From assembly GCA_965153455.1 (NCBI GenBank), contig OZ234498.1:4092001-4156000 (forward strand): a stretch of DNA of 64,000 nucleotides, in the 5' to 3' direction. The notes under the pieces are model-generated. The model was not told the DNA's origin. It did no database searches and was given only the letters and a program-made list of their open reading frames with translations. Both the position numbers and the translations under genes were made by a program. Of the stretch, positions 44,801 through 56,940 are shown piece after piece (the stretch's first letter is position 1; each line of letters opens with the position of its first letter). The stretch comes from Sphagnum compactum (lineage: Eukaryota; Bryophyta; Sphagnopsida; Sphagnales).

Positions 44801-46613
44801 GATTGCTCTCAAGAGTTCTGGAATTTGAGCTGGCCCTTTCATTATTATTCCATGCCCCAAAAGAAAGACAGCCATACACACCTTTCGAAAATGTTGAACA
44901 GCAACTTCACTGACTTGACATAGCTCTGTGCAAAGTTTCACTCCAGAGATCAGAACCCCATGATGCTTGTCTGTAAGGAGAGATGTAGCTGGAACCATCA
45001 CATAATCAATGAGATCGGGCACCTTCCGAACAATCCGCAATGAGCACAAGGCTGCCTATAACACAACATGAATCCCCTCTCTGCTGATTAGACTCTGTGC
45101 AGTACAAACCTCACAAGCAGGAAAGTATAGATCCAGTACATGCCAGTACAAAAGCTCCAAGAGGCTCATTATCATGCTAGCTCCAGCTGGTGTCTATGTA
45201 TACAAAAGACTGTATACAAAATGGGTTGGAAGGTTTGGACTTGTAAGCACCTAGACATCATTACCTCACAATAGCCATGAAACTGTTTTTTCTGAACTCT
45301 ACAACAAAATGTCAATGGCAACAATAGAAAGAGCAAGTGATATAAATGCAAATGCTTGGGCACCTTCTTCCGAATGTATGAGTTGTTGTTGTGCAAAAGT
45401 TTCTCCACTTCAGGTGCAAGGTCTCGCGCCATTTCTGCTGTGCAGATGTTCCCAAGTGCACAAAGTGCTAGCCCAACAATAAACTGATTTGAATGATTCA
45501 AGTCACTGGAGCAAAATCCAAAGAAGATCCCACAATGATCTTCAGCAGGGTAGTTTTCAGAATCCTCAAAAGTGACATCAACAGATCAACAGGAAAACCC
45601 CCAAGTGTGACCAAAAGAATTGCTCCTCCGAAAGAATTTTATACAGACAAGAAGTTGTCAGTTGCTCTAAACAACAACTAATGGGGGTGGCACACAAGAA
45701 AGTGGGCTTGAATGAGATTACTTTTTGAGAGAATTGGTGACCAGCATAAGCACCTCCTGCCGCTCATCCACCAGCAGCATGAGGCCCAAGTACCCAATAC
45801 GCTTCTCTGGGAAGCTGCCAGCAGCGATCAGCTTGATGCACTCCATCTGACCGAAATGTGTGGGATAACCCAGCATGTGGATGAACATGAGCTTTGCGAC
45901 ATTGCGATGCCTGTAGTCCTGGTCATTGTCCCTGAATGCATTCCGCAGCACTGCACACTCCTTAGCAACCACTGCTCGCTCATCTGCTGCAGTTTTACAA
46001 GCCCGGATTGACCGGATCATATCCCTGCAATTTGTTTAAGAAACAAACAAAAACTCAATTCCAAGACCTTCACAAATTCCAGCTACATCTCTCTCCTTAC
46101 ACACAACACACTGAACCTTTTGTTAAACAGACAACACTTGTAGAGTGATGTCCCTGCAGGGTTTCCCAAAAAAAAATAAAAATCCCTTCAATCCTCCTCC
46201 CCCATGGGTCACACAAAATTTAGGGTTTACAAAACTGTCTATAAAATCTCTCTTGTGCTCCAGCCAAATTCAAACTACCCTAGCTTTTGGAACCTAAACC
46301 CTAACCCGGATCTTCAAAAAACTCCAACACCCATATCACATAAACTTCTCAAATATGCTTATGAGACACTCTACATCTCTCCCCCATCTTCTTCATTCAC
46401 TTTTCCTCTAAAACCCTACAAGCTCAATATACAGGGAAGGGAAGGGGGGAGGGGGGAACCCACAACCTAAAAGAAAATCAGAAAAATCACAGAGATTCTT
46501 CGATCAGAAATAACTAACAGGATTGCCAAGAGCCTCCTCATGCATAGACATAACACCAAACACAAAATCCAAAATCCAAAATCCAAAATCTTTTACCTGA
46601 GTCTGGTCCCCAT
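38815..46613 (-). CDS. AP1G: AP-1 complex subunit gamma (gamma-adaptin), complete, 18 exons, 892 residues
   Basis: Large subunit of the AP-1 clathrin adaptor for trans-Golgi/endosome sorting. Exons: 46597-46613, 45722-46024, 45364-45505, 44882-45055, 44472-44648, 44096-44250, 43773-43863, 43266-43429, 42937-42991, 42642-42764, 42293-42388, 41254-41381, 40905-41009, 40437-40732, 39758-40039, 39421-39590, 39185-39289, 38815-38910. All are GT-AG and in phase. The adaptin trunk (to about residue 585) is clear: [87 protein letters not shown] and [25 protein letters not shown] begins the hinge, which contains DLLSFL and ELLSLG clathrin-box-like words. The ear starts near residue 770 ([38 protein letters not shown]) and ends NNFPAGL. 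The first exon codes only MGTRL plus two bases, so the N-terminus lacks the NPFSS-type start of many plant orthologues. Length fits the family (about 860-890). Confidence 0.97.
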
Positions 46614-46797
46614 GATGAGCTAAATCCAAAAGCGGATCTGGCTAGTCCGGTTAACTCTTCTTCTATCTCTTCTTCTTGCGTGGTTTATTATAAATTTTTC
46701 CTCCTGTCAAGCTGTGCCGCTGCATCTGCGTTCCGGCGAAGAAACAGACATCGGCCCCGGCGCTTGCGACGACGGAGGACCCGTTTGCCAAGTCTCT

Positions 46798-46828
<31 letters not shown>

Positions 46829-47150
46829 GCGTATATGAGAACATCAGCCTTTTGTTTCTGGCTACATTTATGGATTTGGCTAAAAATAATTTTCAAAATG
46901 GCTAAACATGTGTGGGTTTTTTTTTTTTTTTTTTTGCATTTTCCTAGTCGCCACATTTCTTTTTTTTTTGTTCTTTTTTTTGGGCGAGGGCGAAATATTG
47001 CCAGATTTCTCTATTGGGTTCTTCTAGCATGTCACAGCCAAAAATATGAAGGAAAAAAAATATGTATATTTTGCATAGTTGTTTTTCATATGTTGAAATT
47101 TTAGAAATTAAATTGGAAATTGCCTAACCTCATTTTCAAAACATAAGTAA
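46614..47150. promoter_or_regulatory. Upstream flank of AP1G with a CT microsatellite
   Basis: This is the presumed leader and promoter of the minus-strand gamma-adaptin gene. A CT run lies at about 46795-46822, T runs at about 46917-46935 and 46961-46969, and an AAAT run at 47147-47167 follows. No TATA element can be placed reliably. Confidence 0.4.
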
Positions 47151-48150
47151 ATAAATAAATAAATAAATATTTGGCAAACAAATGTCAACAAATATTTGGA
47201 TTTCAACAAATTGAGTCTTTAAATAAGTGTATTTTTTTGTTTGAAAAAAAAATTAGAATATTTTTAATGTGAACAAAAATTTACATTTACATAAAAGTGT
47301 ATAAATGAGCAATCTTATTATCATGAAATAATCTAAATTCAATATATTTATCTCACAAATGTGAAAACTCTCTTGACCAAATAAAAGTTTCATGATAATT
47401 TTATAACAGAATTAGGTTTAAACTTCAATGTGAGCACAAACAAAATCTATATACAATTATTGATAAAATCTTCCCCAATTTCACTTTGTCCCACCTCCAT
47501 CCTTATTTTTTAGTTATTTGTAAAATCCTCATAATTAGGAATGAAATCTCAAAACTAGAGACCAATGGTGAAAATAGAGTATGAAAAAAAAAATTTAATT
47601 AAATTGACATGTTTTTTTTATTTTTGAAGAGGTTTTCATTTGAAGAATTTTTAGGGTTGCATTTTTGGCACATTTTTGTTGTTTTCATTACAAAATTATT
47701 TGAGGCTTCTTATATGGATTACATAAGATGACTTCTAGGGTTCCTTTTGCATGAAACTATATAAATGAACCTCTTCTAGGTTTATTTTTGTAAGGGTACT
47801 CATATCACAACATTTTCATTTGTGAAAAAACTCTTTTGATTTTGGTCTATTTTTTAACTTTTTTACATTATTTCTTTTTTTTTAAGGTTTTTCACTTTTT
47901 GTTTGTTTTTAAGGTTTTTCGTTTTTCCTTGTCATTTTTAAGGTTTTTTAAAACTTATTTTTGAATTGTTCAAAAAAATTCATTTGGTTTTTTCAAGGGG
48001 GTTTTAAGGTTTTTTCATGGTCATTTTTAAGCTTTTTTATGGGGTTTTTATAAACGTTTATTCAAAGATTATTTTAAAGGTTTTCTTAAGGATTTTTTAG
48101 GGTTTTTTTTGGGTGTTTTTTTAAGGATTATTTTATTGTTTCTTTTTTTG
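47151..48150. other. AT-rich spacer with T-rich GGTTTTT-type low complexity
   Basis: From about 47880 to 48130 the text is a loose repetition of AAGGTTTTTC and TTTTTAAGG words. No gene is recognised. Confidence 0.45.
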
Positions 48151-48154
48151 TTTC

Positions 48155-49200
48155 ATGGCTTCTTCTAATGGTGATGATTTATCAAACATAAATGACACTA
48201 ATAGCTCCTATTCAAGTAATGACAAAAAGATATTTCAAAGGATGCACAAACAACATCAAATTATGTTTGTAATTATAATTATGAGTGCTAACATATTTGT
48301 ATTGTTCAATGCAAATGAGGTAAAACCAAATGTCGAATAATCAATCAATCAATTTGTGAATGTTCGTGATATGTTTGTCACAATTTGTGAATAATTTTAA
48401 ATTTATCAAAATTTAATGCACTAGTATCACTAATGGTCCCCACCATCTGGGACCATGTGAAATCCACTAGCAAAACTTGCATTATGATTAAGCAATTAAC
48501 TAAATTGAACCCAAAACAAGGATTAGTTTAATTTATCGTATATATGATACATGACAATGGAATCATGTATGATGTATTCCTATGGAATTGGAGCAAAAGT
48601 GCAATATGTGATGATGTAATTTTCATTACATTTAAATTAGTGATGTCATTGGCAATAAAATTTCAAAGGCCTGTTGTTGAGTAGTGAATTACCTTTGGTA
48701 CACACATCCCCGAGTTCAAAGGTTGTATTGAACTCATTGATGGGACTTTCATTGAAATTAGCAAACATTAGAATAATGTTGCACATAGGTCATACTTCAA
48801 TGGGCATAAAAAATGTGTTGTATGAAGAATATAGTGGTTTTGGACCACCGTAGATTGTTCACTTACCTGAATAGCAAGTATCATGGCTCCTTCCATGATG
48901 TGAACATATTGCATATGTTAGACCTATACAAAAATTGGCATTAATTTCTTGTACATATTGACAAATACTTTGAATTCTTATTGGAGGACCCATGTTATAT
49001 CAACAAAGAGTTTCAAGTTGTTATGTGATAACTTGGGAAGTGTGAACTTGCCTTTAGGCATTACCTTGGTGTAGTGCATGCACATAACAAAATGCGTGTA
49101 AGGTATAAAATGCGGGTGGAATGGGGAATTGGGGGGTTGAAACAAAAATGGGAAAGGCTAATGAAATGTTTTAATTCCACAAAGGAAAAATATAATATTT
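48155..49200 (+). pseudogene. PIF/Harbinger-type transposase, decayed
   Basis: Remnants of a DDE transposase lie in order on the plus strand. IPEFKGCIELIDGTFIEI (about 48708-48762) has the first Asp in IDGT. YFNGHKKCVV (about 48797-48826) matches the YxxRKG-type box. KYHGSFHDVNILH (about 48876-48915) carries the GSxHD box with the second Asp. EDPCYINKEFQ (about 48988-49020) and YLGVVHAHNKMRVRY followed by VEWGIGGLKQKWERL (about 49062-49160) give the third-acidic-residue block of the form RxxVExxxGxLKxRW. The segments are in different frames and interrupted by stops. A 61-residue open start (MASSNGDDLSNIND) at 48155 may be the old N-terminus. The terminal inverted repeats of the parent element were not found. 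Confidence 0.8.
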
Positions 49201-50134
49201 ATTTCAAGAAGTAATTAGTTTCACTCATTTCTTACATAGGCTCCACCTTATGTTCACATATGAAATCATTAGCAACCAAATCAAGCATCCAACTTACTTT
49301 GACCAGGATGAAGACAGCTTCTAGCAACTAGTTGAACACTACTCTAACATTCAGTTTTAATTATGCATATGTCAAAACTCCTATATCTTTAACTATTTTG
49401 AAATTGATAAGTTTCATGTGTTTCTTCTTCTCTATGTAATTAACCTTCATATTTGCCTTGATTGAAGCTTTCTAATCCTTATTATTCACCACCATCTCTT
49501 GTGCTATAGTGACAAAGTAGTTGGATTATGATTACAACATTTTCACCTTCGTTTTGTGCATTACCATTCAGAGTACATGTTGAGAGCTAAGAACCAAGCT
49601 GAATGATGAAATATATGTCAATTCATTTAAAAACTCATAAATCATGGGAGGATTAAGGGGCCTAGGTCCTATAAGTGCGATACATATTTTGTTAATCACA
49701 TTTTGTCATCTTTTGAAAACATTATAGGTGGCATGTCCATCCATTTCTTTCAATTGTGCTAGGATCATTTCATTTTGTAACATTATTTTCTCATTTCCAT
49801 CGTCATTGGATGTCCCAAACTTTTCCAATACGTCCTAAAGTCGATCTTTTCAAATAAGATATTATCAAAATAAGTTGTCATGTTATATATATAATTTTAT
49901 TTTTGTTTCCACATGAGGCTAAGTATGTTGTATCACTTATTCCTTGTCTTTTGACTATTTTGCAAAATGTTGATGATAATCTATGGCATCGCCATGGTGC
50001 TCGAATGAAATGATTCCACAAGAACCTGCAACTAGTTTCTTTCCTTGGGATTTTGCCCATGACCACTTGCCATGCCTACACAAACAAAATTTACACAAAA
50101 CCTCTTTTAGCACAAATGCATTTCCTTTATAGAT
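49201..50134. other. AT-rich spacer downstream of the Harbinger relic
   Basis: No gene is recognised. It may include the second open frame (MYB-like) that autonomous Harbinger elements carry, but no such motif could be read. Confidence 0.35.
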
Positions 50135-50490
50135 CCAACATTGTCATAATGTCACATAGTGCCACATTCAAACAAGTTCTTGGGAAAAATTGAATTTTTT
50201 TCAAATTTGATTTTTTTAATCCAACATAATCATAGTGTCACATAATGTCACATTTAAACAAGTTTTTGGGAAAATATGAAAATGTTCCCAATTTGATTTT
50301 TTTTAACCAACATAATCATAATGTCACATAATACCACATTCAAATCATTTTATGGGAAAAAGAATGAATTTTCTTCAAATTTGGTTTCTTTTCATCCAAC
50401 ATAGTCATAGTGTCACATAACACCACATTCAAACAAGTTTTTGGGAAAATTAATTAAAATTTTCCAAATGCATTTGTTTTAGTTCCAACA
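50135..50490. repeat. Tandem repeat, about 87 bp, four copies
   Basis: Units start CCAACATAATCATAGTGTCA, continue CATAATGCCACATTCAAACA and AGTTTTTGGGAAAA and end in TTTTCAAATTTGATTTTTTT. Starts lie at 50135, 50221, 50307 and 50396, giving 86, 86 and 89 bp spacings. Confidence 0.85.
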
Positions 50491-50559
50491 TAGGTTTACA
50501 AATTTGAAATAGGTGTAATTAGACATCCAAAACTTGGAATGGTTCTTAATAAGGGTTTA

Positions 50560-50820
50560 CATAGATGAATCAAGTCCAAGCAAACCTTAACGATTCGAAA
50601 TAAAGGTAAATAAGGTCCAAATAGGCCTAAATCAAGTCCAAACAAACCTTAATGACCTAAAACAAAGGTGAATATGGTCCAAACAATCTTGAATCAAGTC
50701 CAAACATAACTTACTATTCTAAAATGAAGGTGAATATAAGGTCTAAACAAACGTGAATCGAATATAAACAAAGGTGAATTAAATCCAAACTAAGGTGAAT
50801 TACATCAAAACAAACCTTTC
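50560..50820. repeat. Tandem repeat, about 60 bp, four degenerate copies
   Basis: The words AATCAAGTCCAAACAAACCT, TAATGACCTAAAACAAAGG and TGAATATGGTCCAAACA recur in order. The last units shorten to AAACAAAGGTGAATTAAATC. Confidence 0.75.
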
Positions 50821-50824
50821 ATGA

Positions 50825-51570
50825 AAATGAAATGGAGTTATTAAATAAAGGGCAAACCTTACTTTAGTAATTTTTAAAAGAATCCAAAATCACAAAAAAT
50901 TTCAAAAGGACGCAATTGAACTACCAAGAAAAGGAAAGATTTTATAAAGGTGCCAAATTTCATAAAAAATTCAAAAAAATGGAATTAAAATACCAATGAA
51001 AAGTTAAATTATCATTGGATCTCTTTAAAATGTTCATAATAACACAAACTTTCAAAAAATTGAAATTGAGCTGCCAAAGGTTAAACAACACCTAATTCTT
51101 AATTTCAAAGGTGTTAATAATCACATTTAAATCTCAAAAATTTGAAATGGAACTACAAAATAAAGGACAAACCTCATTGAATGTTTCAAATGTGCCTTTG
51201 ATAATTAAACATTACAACAAAATGTGTCCTTGTATGTCAAGTGATTACAGTAGATTTTGAATGAATTCATTGGTCTAATGAACGACGACTAGTGAATTGC
51301 ACTCACATTTTGTAATAGTGTAAAAACCTTCAAAATTTTGAAATTAAACTACAAAGGATTGGACAATATCTAATTCTCAATTCAAAAGTGCCAAAAATCA
51401 CAAAAACTTTTATAAAATTGGAATTGAGTTCTCAAGTAAAAACGACACCCTCATGAAAGTTTCAAAGGTGCTAGGAATATAAAAACATTCAAAAGGATGA
51501 AATGGAACTACCAAGTGAAGGATAAACCCTAATTTTTTGTTTCAAAAGTTCTAAGAATTAAAAAATCCTT
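50825..51570. repeat. Degenerate tandem repeat, roughly 80-110 bp, six to seven copies
   Basis: Recurring words are AATCACAAAAACTTTCAAAA, AATTGGAATTGAACTACCAA and GGACAAACCTCATTGAAAG-like text. It directly follows the previous two arrays, so three different tandem arrays lie side by side over 1.4 kb. No gene is recognised. Confidence 0.65.
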
Positions 51571-52679
51571 CAAGAAGGTGAATGTTGGAAACCTAATCCT
51601 CACCTTTGAATGGAAAAGAGTGAAAACTTTTGAGCATTTTTTCTTATAGTTCTAAATGATAGTTTTTTTTCACACTCCACGTTCCATGTTTTCATCTTTT
51701 TCCAAGTGCACTATTAGTGAAAACTTTTTAAATGTCACAATGCTTTTATCTCTTTCTATTTGCACATTTTCATGTTTTGATGCCTTCATGTTCACATCAA
51801 AAATAGAAGGAAGCTCATGGGCGGAAGAATGCTTGCATAAAGAAAAAAGCTTGTGAAAAAAGTTCACACTAATTCTTTCACACAAACACAATGTAGAAGT
51901 GAAATGGGGGATCAACCTAATTATTACTTCAAATTGGTGCCAAAAATATTTTCATCCCTTGTTATTCTTGTTTGTAAATTTTTCATATAATGTTATGGGT
52001 TTGGTACCCAATTATGCCAAAACTAACCAACCTCACCCCCTAATTGCAAGACTTTGCAAATAACTTTTTTAAAATAGGTTTCTAATTTGTTTTATGACCA
52101 CACATTAACCTCCCAAATCATGGGGCCCCTTGTTATGCTTTTGATATTGTTGGAAAGCCTTTGAATGGCACTATGTACAATGGTTCTTTCACAAATTTTA
52201 GATCAATGGATCAAAGGTTATTGAATTTAAAATGGTTTTTGCCATTGAAAATTAATTTCAAGATTATAAATTTGAATTTTTCAGTCAATCAATGTTTCTT
52301 CATCTTATTGTCCCTTTTGTTTGCCCTTTCACATTCAAAACTTGGGGTTAGTGACATTTGAATTCACATTTGAACCAATATTTTTTTCCACTATTGAAGT
52401 TTTTTTTTAAATGATATTTTTTACAGACTTGAAAAGGTTTTTTGAAAAAAATATCATTTAAAGCATTGGAAATGATCCCACCCTAACATTATTACAAAAG
52501 TGGGGTGTAGGTCATTAACTTAAATCAATATGGAACCTTAACAATGAGACAAGTTCATTACACTTTCATGATTTCACCCTGATTACAATTATTTCACTAT
52601 AATATCATTATATAAACATCGTGTTTCACTACTAGTTGACATAATTCACTATTATAATTTATTGTGGTAAATAGGTTTA
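51571..52679. other. AT-rich spacer including a decayed family B relative
   Basis: At about 51955-52075 TTGTTTGTAAATTTTTC, GGTACCCAATTATGCCAAAA and CCTCACCCCCTAATTG match the centre of family B (17155 and 28690). Otherwise no gene or structured repeat is recognised. Confidence 0.45.
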
Positions 52680-53560
52680 TTTTTATGTTGTTGTTTTAAA
52701 TACCCTATGTTACTTTATGATATATACCCTATATTATTTTAAGCTACCTTAATTAGTCTAACTTATACCCTAAGTTATTATAGGTTATTATACCCTAAAT
52801 TATTATACGTTATTCTAATTTAAGGTATCTTAACTAACTTATTATAGGTTTTTTACTTTAAATTATTTTAAATTATATTATTTAATTAATCTTAGGCTAT
52901 ACTTTAAGTTATTTTATTTTAAGTTGATAAATGTTGTTTCAATTTATATTTTAGGTTATTCAAGGTCATTATATTTTATGTTATTATAAATTATTTTATC
53001 ATAAGTATAACAATTTAAAATAATCTAAAATATAATATGATGACCTGAAGTAAAGTAACCTAGAATAACCAATAATAATCTATGAAAAATAATTTAAAAT
53101 AACCTATAATAAAATAATTATCAATAGCTTGTGATAATATAGCCTAAAATTCAACAATAATTTATAATAGAACAACAACCAATGATTGTAATATAATTTG
53201 AAATAACCAAAAATAGCCACCAATAACCACTAATAACCACTAATCAAATGACCATTAATAGCCACCTATAATATAACCACCAAAAGCCTATAATAAAATA
53301 GCCAACAATAACCACTAATAGAATAACCACCAATAGCCTATGGTAATTTAACCACCAATAACCATTAATAACTAATATTAAAATAATCACCAATAGCCAT
53401 TAATATAATAGTCACTAATAACCACCAATACCTTATGATAATTTAATTTTAAATAACCACCAATATCCACAATAAAATATCCACTAATAACTGTTAATAA
53501 AATAGTTCCACCAATAGCCATTAATAATTTATGGTAATTTAACAAAAATTATATTGATGC
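52680..53560. repeat. Low-complexity tract that switches strand near 53000
   Basis: Left of about 53000 the plus strand repeats TTATAGGTTATTATACCC-like words; right of it the reverse complement dominates (TAATAACC, ACCAATAACCACTAATAACC). The two halves are thus loosely self-complementary over about 880 bp. The right half is a cryptic repeat of ACCAATAGCC/ACCACTAATA units. It has no coding capacity. Confidence 0.75.
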
Positions 53561-54300
53561 ACATTCTAGATTTGTTATTGGGATTCCATATATAATGTCA
53601 TACAAGATGATAAACTCATATGAGGAATCTCTTATTTGAAAACCTTAACCGTTTAATAGTTAAGGATTTTTGAATGATTAAAATTTGACCATATTTTCAT
53701 AAGTTCGTGTGAGTTGCAATTTCTGTTTATTTTTCAATTTCTTTGTCCCAAAAACTTTTTTTATGAAAGTTTTAAATGGGCATTATTCCTTTGGACTTTG
53801 TGGGTTTTCCTTCTAGGATTTCCAAGTTAAAAAATGACATTAGCTACATTAGCTACAAGTTTTCACATATATTTGGGAAGGTTTGTAGGTGATTGAAGAT
53901 GTATTATTCAAATATTAGAATATAATATTTTAAAAAGTAACAACCATGTCCATTTGAATCATTTAAAAAATCTTGTATGGATTTATAAGGATCGTAATTT
54001 CTATTGTTATCGAGCCATTGTTTCGTGCATTCACCCTTCTTATACATTAATTACTTCATCAACACGATCATTTAAATGAAAAAATGCTTAGAGGGAAATG
54101 TTTTTGTGAAATTATACCCAAGAATTTGTATTGTCTACAAATGACTATAATAACATTTTCCATGATCCATGTTTTTTTTCTAATTTGCATATCTTCAAGG
54201 GCTTCCATCTGTCCTTTTCTTTCAAATGTGTGGGATGATGTGATTGGTCCCTATTATTAGGATATGATGGATGTTATGACTTTAAAATATTTTATGGTAA
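53561..54300. other. AT-rich spacer
   Basis: I see no gene, exon-like segment or structured repeat. Confidence 0.4.
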
Positions 54301-54418
54301 CACACTATGAAAAAATTGTGTCCGTTGCAACTTGTCCAATGCAACTCAAAAAAGTCCAATAGAACTAGATTACAACTAGATGGACTAGTTACAATGAAAA
54401 TGATTTTCTCATAGTGTG
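54301..54418. mobile_element. Small CACTA-type MITE, about 118 bp
   Basis: The left end CACACTATGAAAAAAT and right end ATTTTCTCATAGTGTG are inverted repeats, containing CACTA and TAGTG as in the CACTA superfamily. The interior (GTTGCAACTTGTCCAATGCA) is non-coding. The three bases outside (TAA and TAC) do not form a clean target duplication, so the assignment rests on the termini and size. Confidence 0.5.
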
Positions 54419-54419
54419 T

Positions 54420-56735
54420 ACATGTATTCCCTCCCTTCCTCATAACTAAATCTCTCAAAAAAATAAAATGTGAGGCCTTCCATGAGGGACAAATAAAGAA
54501 ATACCTTTGCAACAAAAACAAAAAAAACCCAAGTGGGACCACCTTAAAGTTGTCATACAAAATTAAATGGCATCGTCTTGCATATCAAAAATAATAAATA
54601 AAGATGAAAAAAGAAATGGTGGACAATTTGATAGAAGAAAAAAAAATCCAAAAAATACCAAACGGGGCCACTTTAAACTTGTCCATGACTTTTTTTTATT
54701 TTTACAATGCACAACCTTTAAACTTCAAGAAAAATAAAACAAAGTGGGCCCACACCAAACCCATCCACCTAAACCTAGATATCTTCAAAATAATTAATGA
54801 AGTTGTTTTGGAAAAAAAAATTAAAAAAAATACATGGAACCACGTTGTAGACTTGCAACCAACCATAAATATTCGGAGAAAAATGTGCAAACAAAAAATT
54901 TAAAAAGACGATCACAACAAGATTACCACAAAAAATGTTGCATCAATTTTTATTTGGATTTGTGAAAGAAAGAGAGATCAAACAAGGTGTCAACTAACAC
55001 ATAAGCCCTACCAATAAAAAGATTGAAAATAATGTGAAACTTATTCCACTTCCTTCTTGATACATTTCTAGACACTCCTACAGCTGCTAAAGGACATAAT
55101 ATTTACAAATTGCTAAAAATCACAACAAGCTTTAGGTTCATTTTTTATATCACAAGCGGTTTAGATTTATAGTTCAATGTTATTTCTAGAATGCAATTAT
55201 GCTCCAAGAAGGAAAGTTACAATTTCTAGAGATAGTTGGTGTGGGTTCATGGATTTATTTTTAGAAGGCACGGAAGTAAAACAAACCTTCTTCTTTTGTT
55301 TGCCACCACCACCATCGCTTTTGGCCAATTTCGAAGCAGGTGTTGTTTTTTCCTTTTTCGGTGCCTACATTTAGCATCAAACCACGTACACATGCCCTCT
55401 ACCCTTAGCACTAAAAACAAGCACAACCATGTTTAGCCAGAAACATAAATTATTGAAGAGACATTGAACATCAAGGAAAACACAACTAGAGGAAAAGAAC
55501 CCGGATCCCTAAAATGAATGTAAAAGAGGTAGGGAGGAACATTATAACACAAAAGAAATTAAACTATTTCCATGACATTAGAAGCAAATGATACATAAAA
55601 TGAAGGAGAAAGCATGTGAACAAAAGAACAAATCATGACGATAGGGAAAATCCACAAGATGCAAATGAACGTACCTATTGCCACCTAGTTCAAATGATTT
55701 CCAAAAAAATTAACCTTAATTTTGCCGTTATTTTTGTAAACCACATGAATACAAAAACTACTTGAAACCTCCCCTCATGTAAACGCCTCCAACTAGTAAA
55801 CTAGTTTCGTTGCTTCTAGGGTTCAAATTCTTTAAGGTGTACCAAAATCTTGTTACAATGTCACCTTTAAATTATTTTTTAACCTAGTTCTTTTTTACTA
55901 TGTAAAGACATATCTATGGATGATTATGATGGAATCTAGAATTGTAATGGTTTAAAATATAGTCCTTTTGAAAATTTTGACAATGTTTGGTTCATTATTT
56001 TTTATGAAGATCAAAATATAAAGTAAAAAAGGATTTTTGTAACCTTTTCATCTTATGTGGTACACCTTAAAAGATTTTCACCTTCCACCAATTTGAAACT
56101 AACTTTTTTTGCACAATTCTTAAACCCAAAAAACTAATGCAAGGGACCCTATCCCTTGTGGGGGCAAGGCCCAATTATTTTTTTGGATTTGTGAGAGTAG
56201 GAAAAATATTGATGTTTACTTTAAAGAACCCCCACTGCAAAGTCAATGTTGATCTTTCAAAAAAAAATTTGCCTCCATTTATTAATGTCCAAACCACAAA
56301 CTCCATGATCTCTTTGGGTATTACAATGTCAATGTTGATAGTTCAAAGTTTGTTCTACCTCCATTTATTAATGTCCTAACCACAAACTCAATGATATTTT
56401 TGGGCTAAAAACATGAAATACCTATCACTCCCAACCTTAATCTTTCAACATGAGTATTGGTTTCAATAGAGTATTAAGATTGAATAAATATTGATTAGAA
56501 TGTTTCAAGCCTAGGTAGGTCCATTTAAAAAAACCCTAGGTTCTAAACATAATCTAGATATTTATTTAAAAACATACCCAACAAGTAGGTTCAGACATAT
56601 TTTTATACACATTAGTGTAAATACTTAAGCTTTACCCTATATATTAGTACAACATTGGTCTAAACTAATGTTGGTTTAATATTGATTTTTGAACATTCGA
56701 AATTCATCACAAATTTATAAGCTTCATGGGTTTGT
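54420..56735. other. AT-rich spacer
   Basis: Short open segments (for example 54604-54903 and 55177-55374, plus) arise from A-rich or simple text and show no domain. No repeats or RNA genes are recognised. Confidence 0.4.
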
Positions 56736-56739
56736 ATCG

Positions 56740-56940
56740 TTTACACATGAATGTCATGCATTATTTAAACATGAAAGTCGTGTGCACGACTTTCGTGTGT
56801 AAACAATACGAATAGACACACAACATTTGTGTTTAAATAATATGAACAAGCATATGACATTCGTGTCTAAACAATGCACATGACATTGATGTTCAAATGT
56901 TACAAGTAAATGAATGACATCTTTGTTTATTCCGTACGAA
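56740..56940. repeat. Cluster of TGACATTCGTGT-type repeats with a tight hairpin
   Basis: The words ATGACATTCGTGTCTAAACA, GACTTTCGTGTGTAAACAAT and ACATTTGTGTTTAAATAATA recur every 40-60 bp. At 56773-56794 GAAAGTCGTG and CACGACTTTC form a 10-bp perfect inverted repeat around TG. No gene is associated. Confidence 0.6.
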
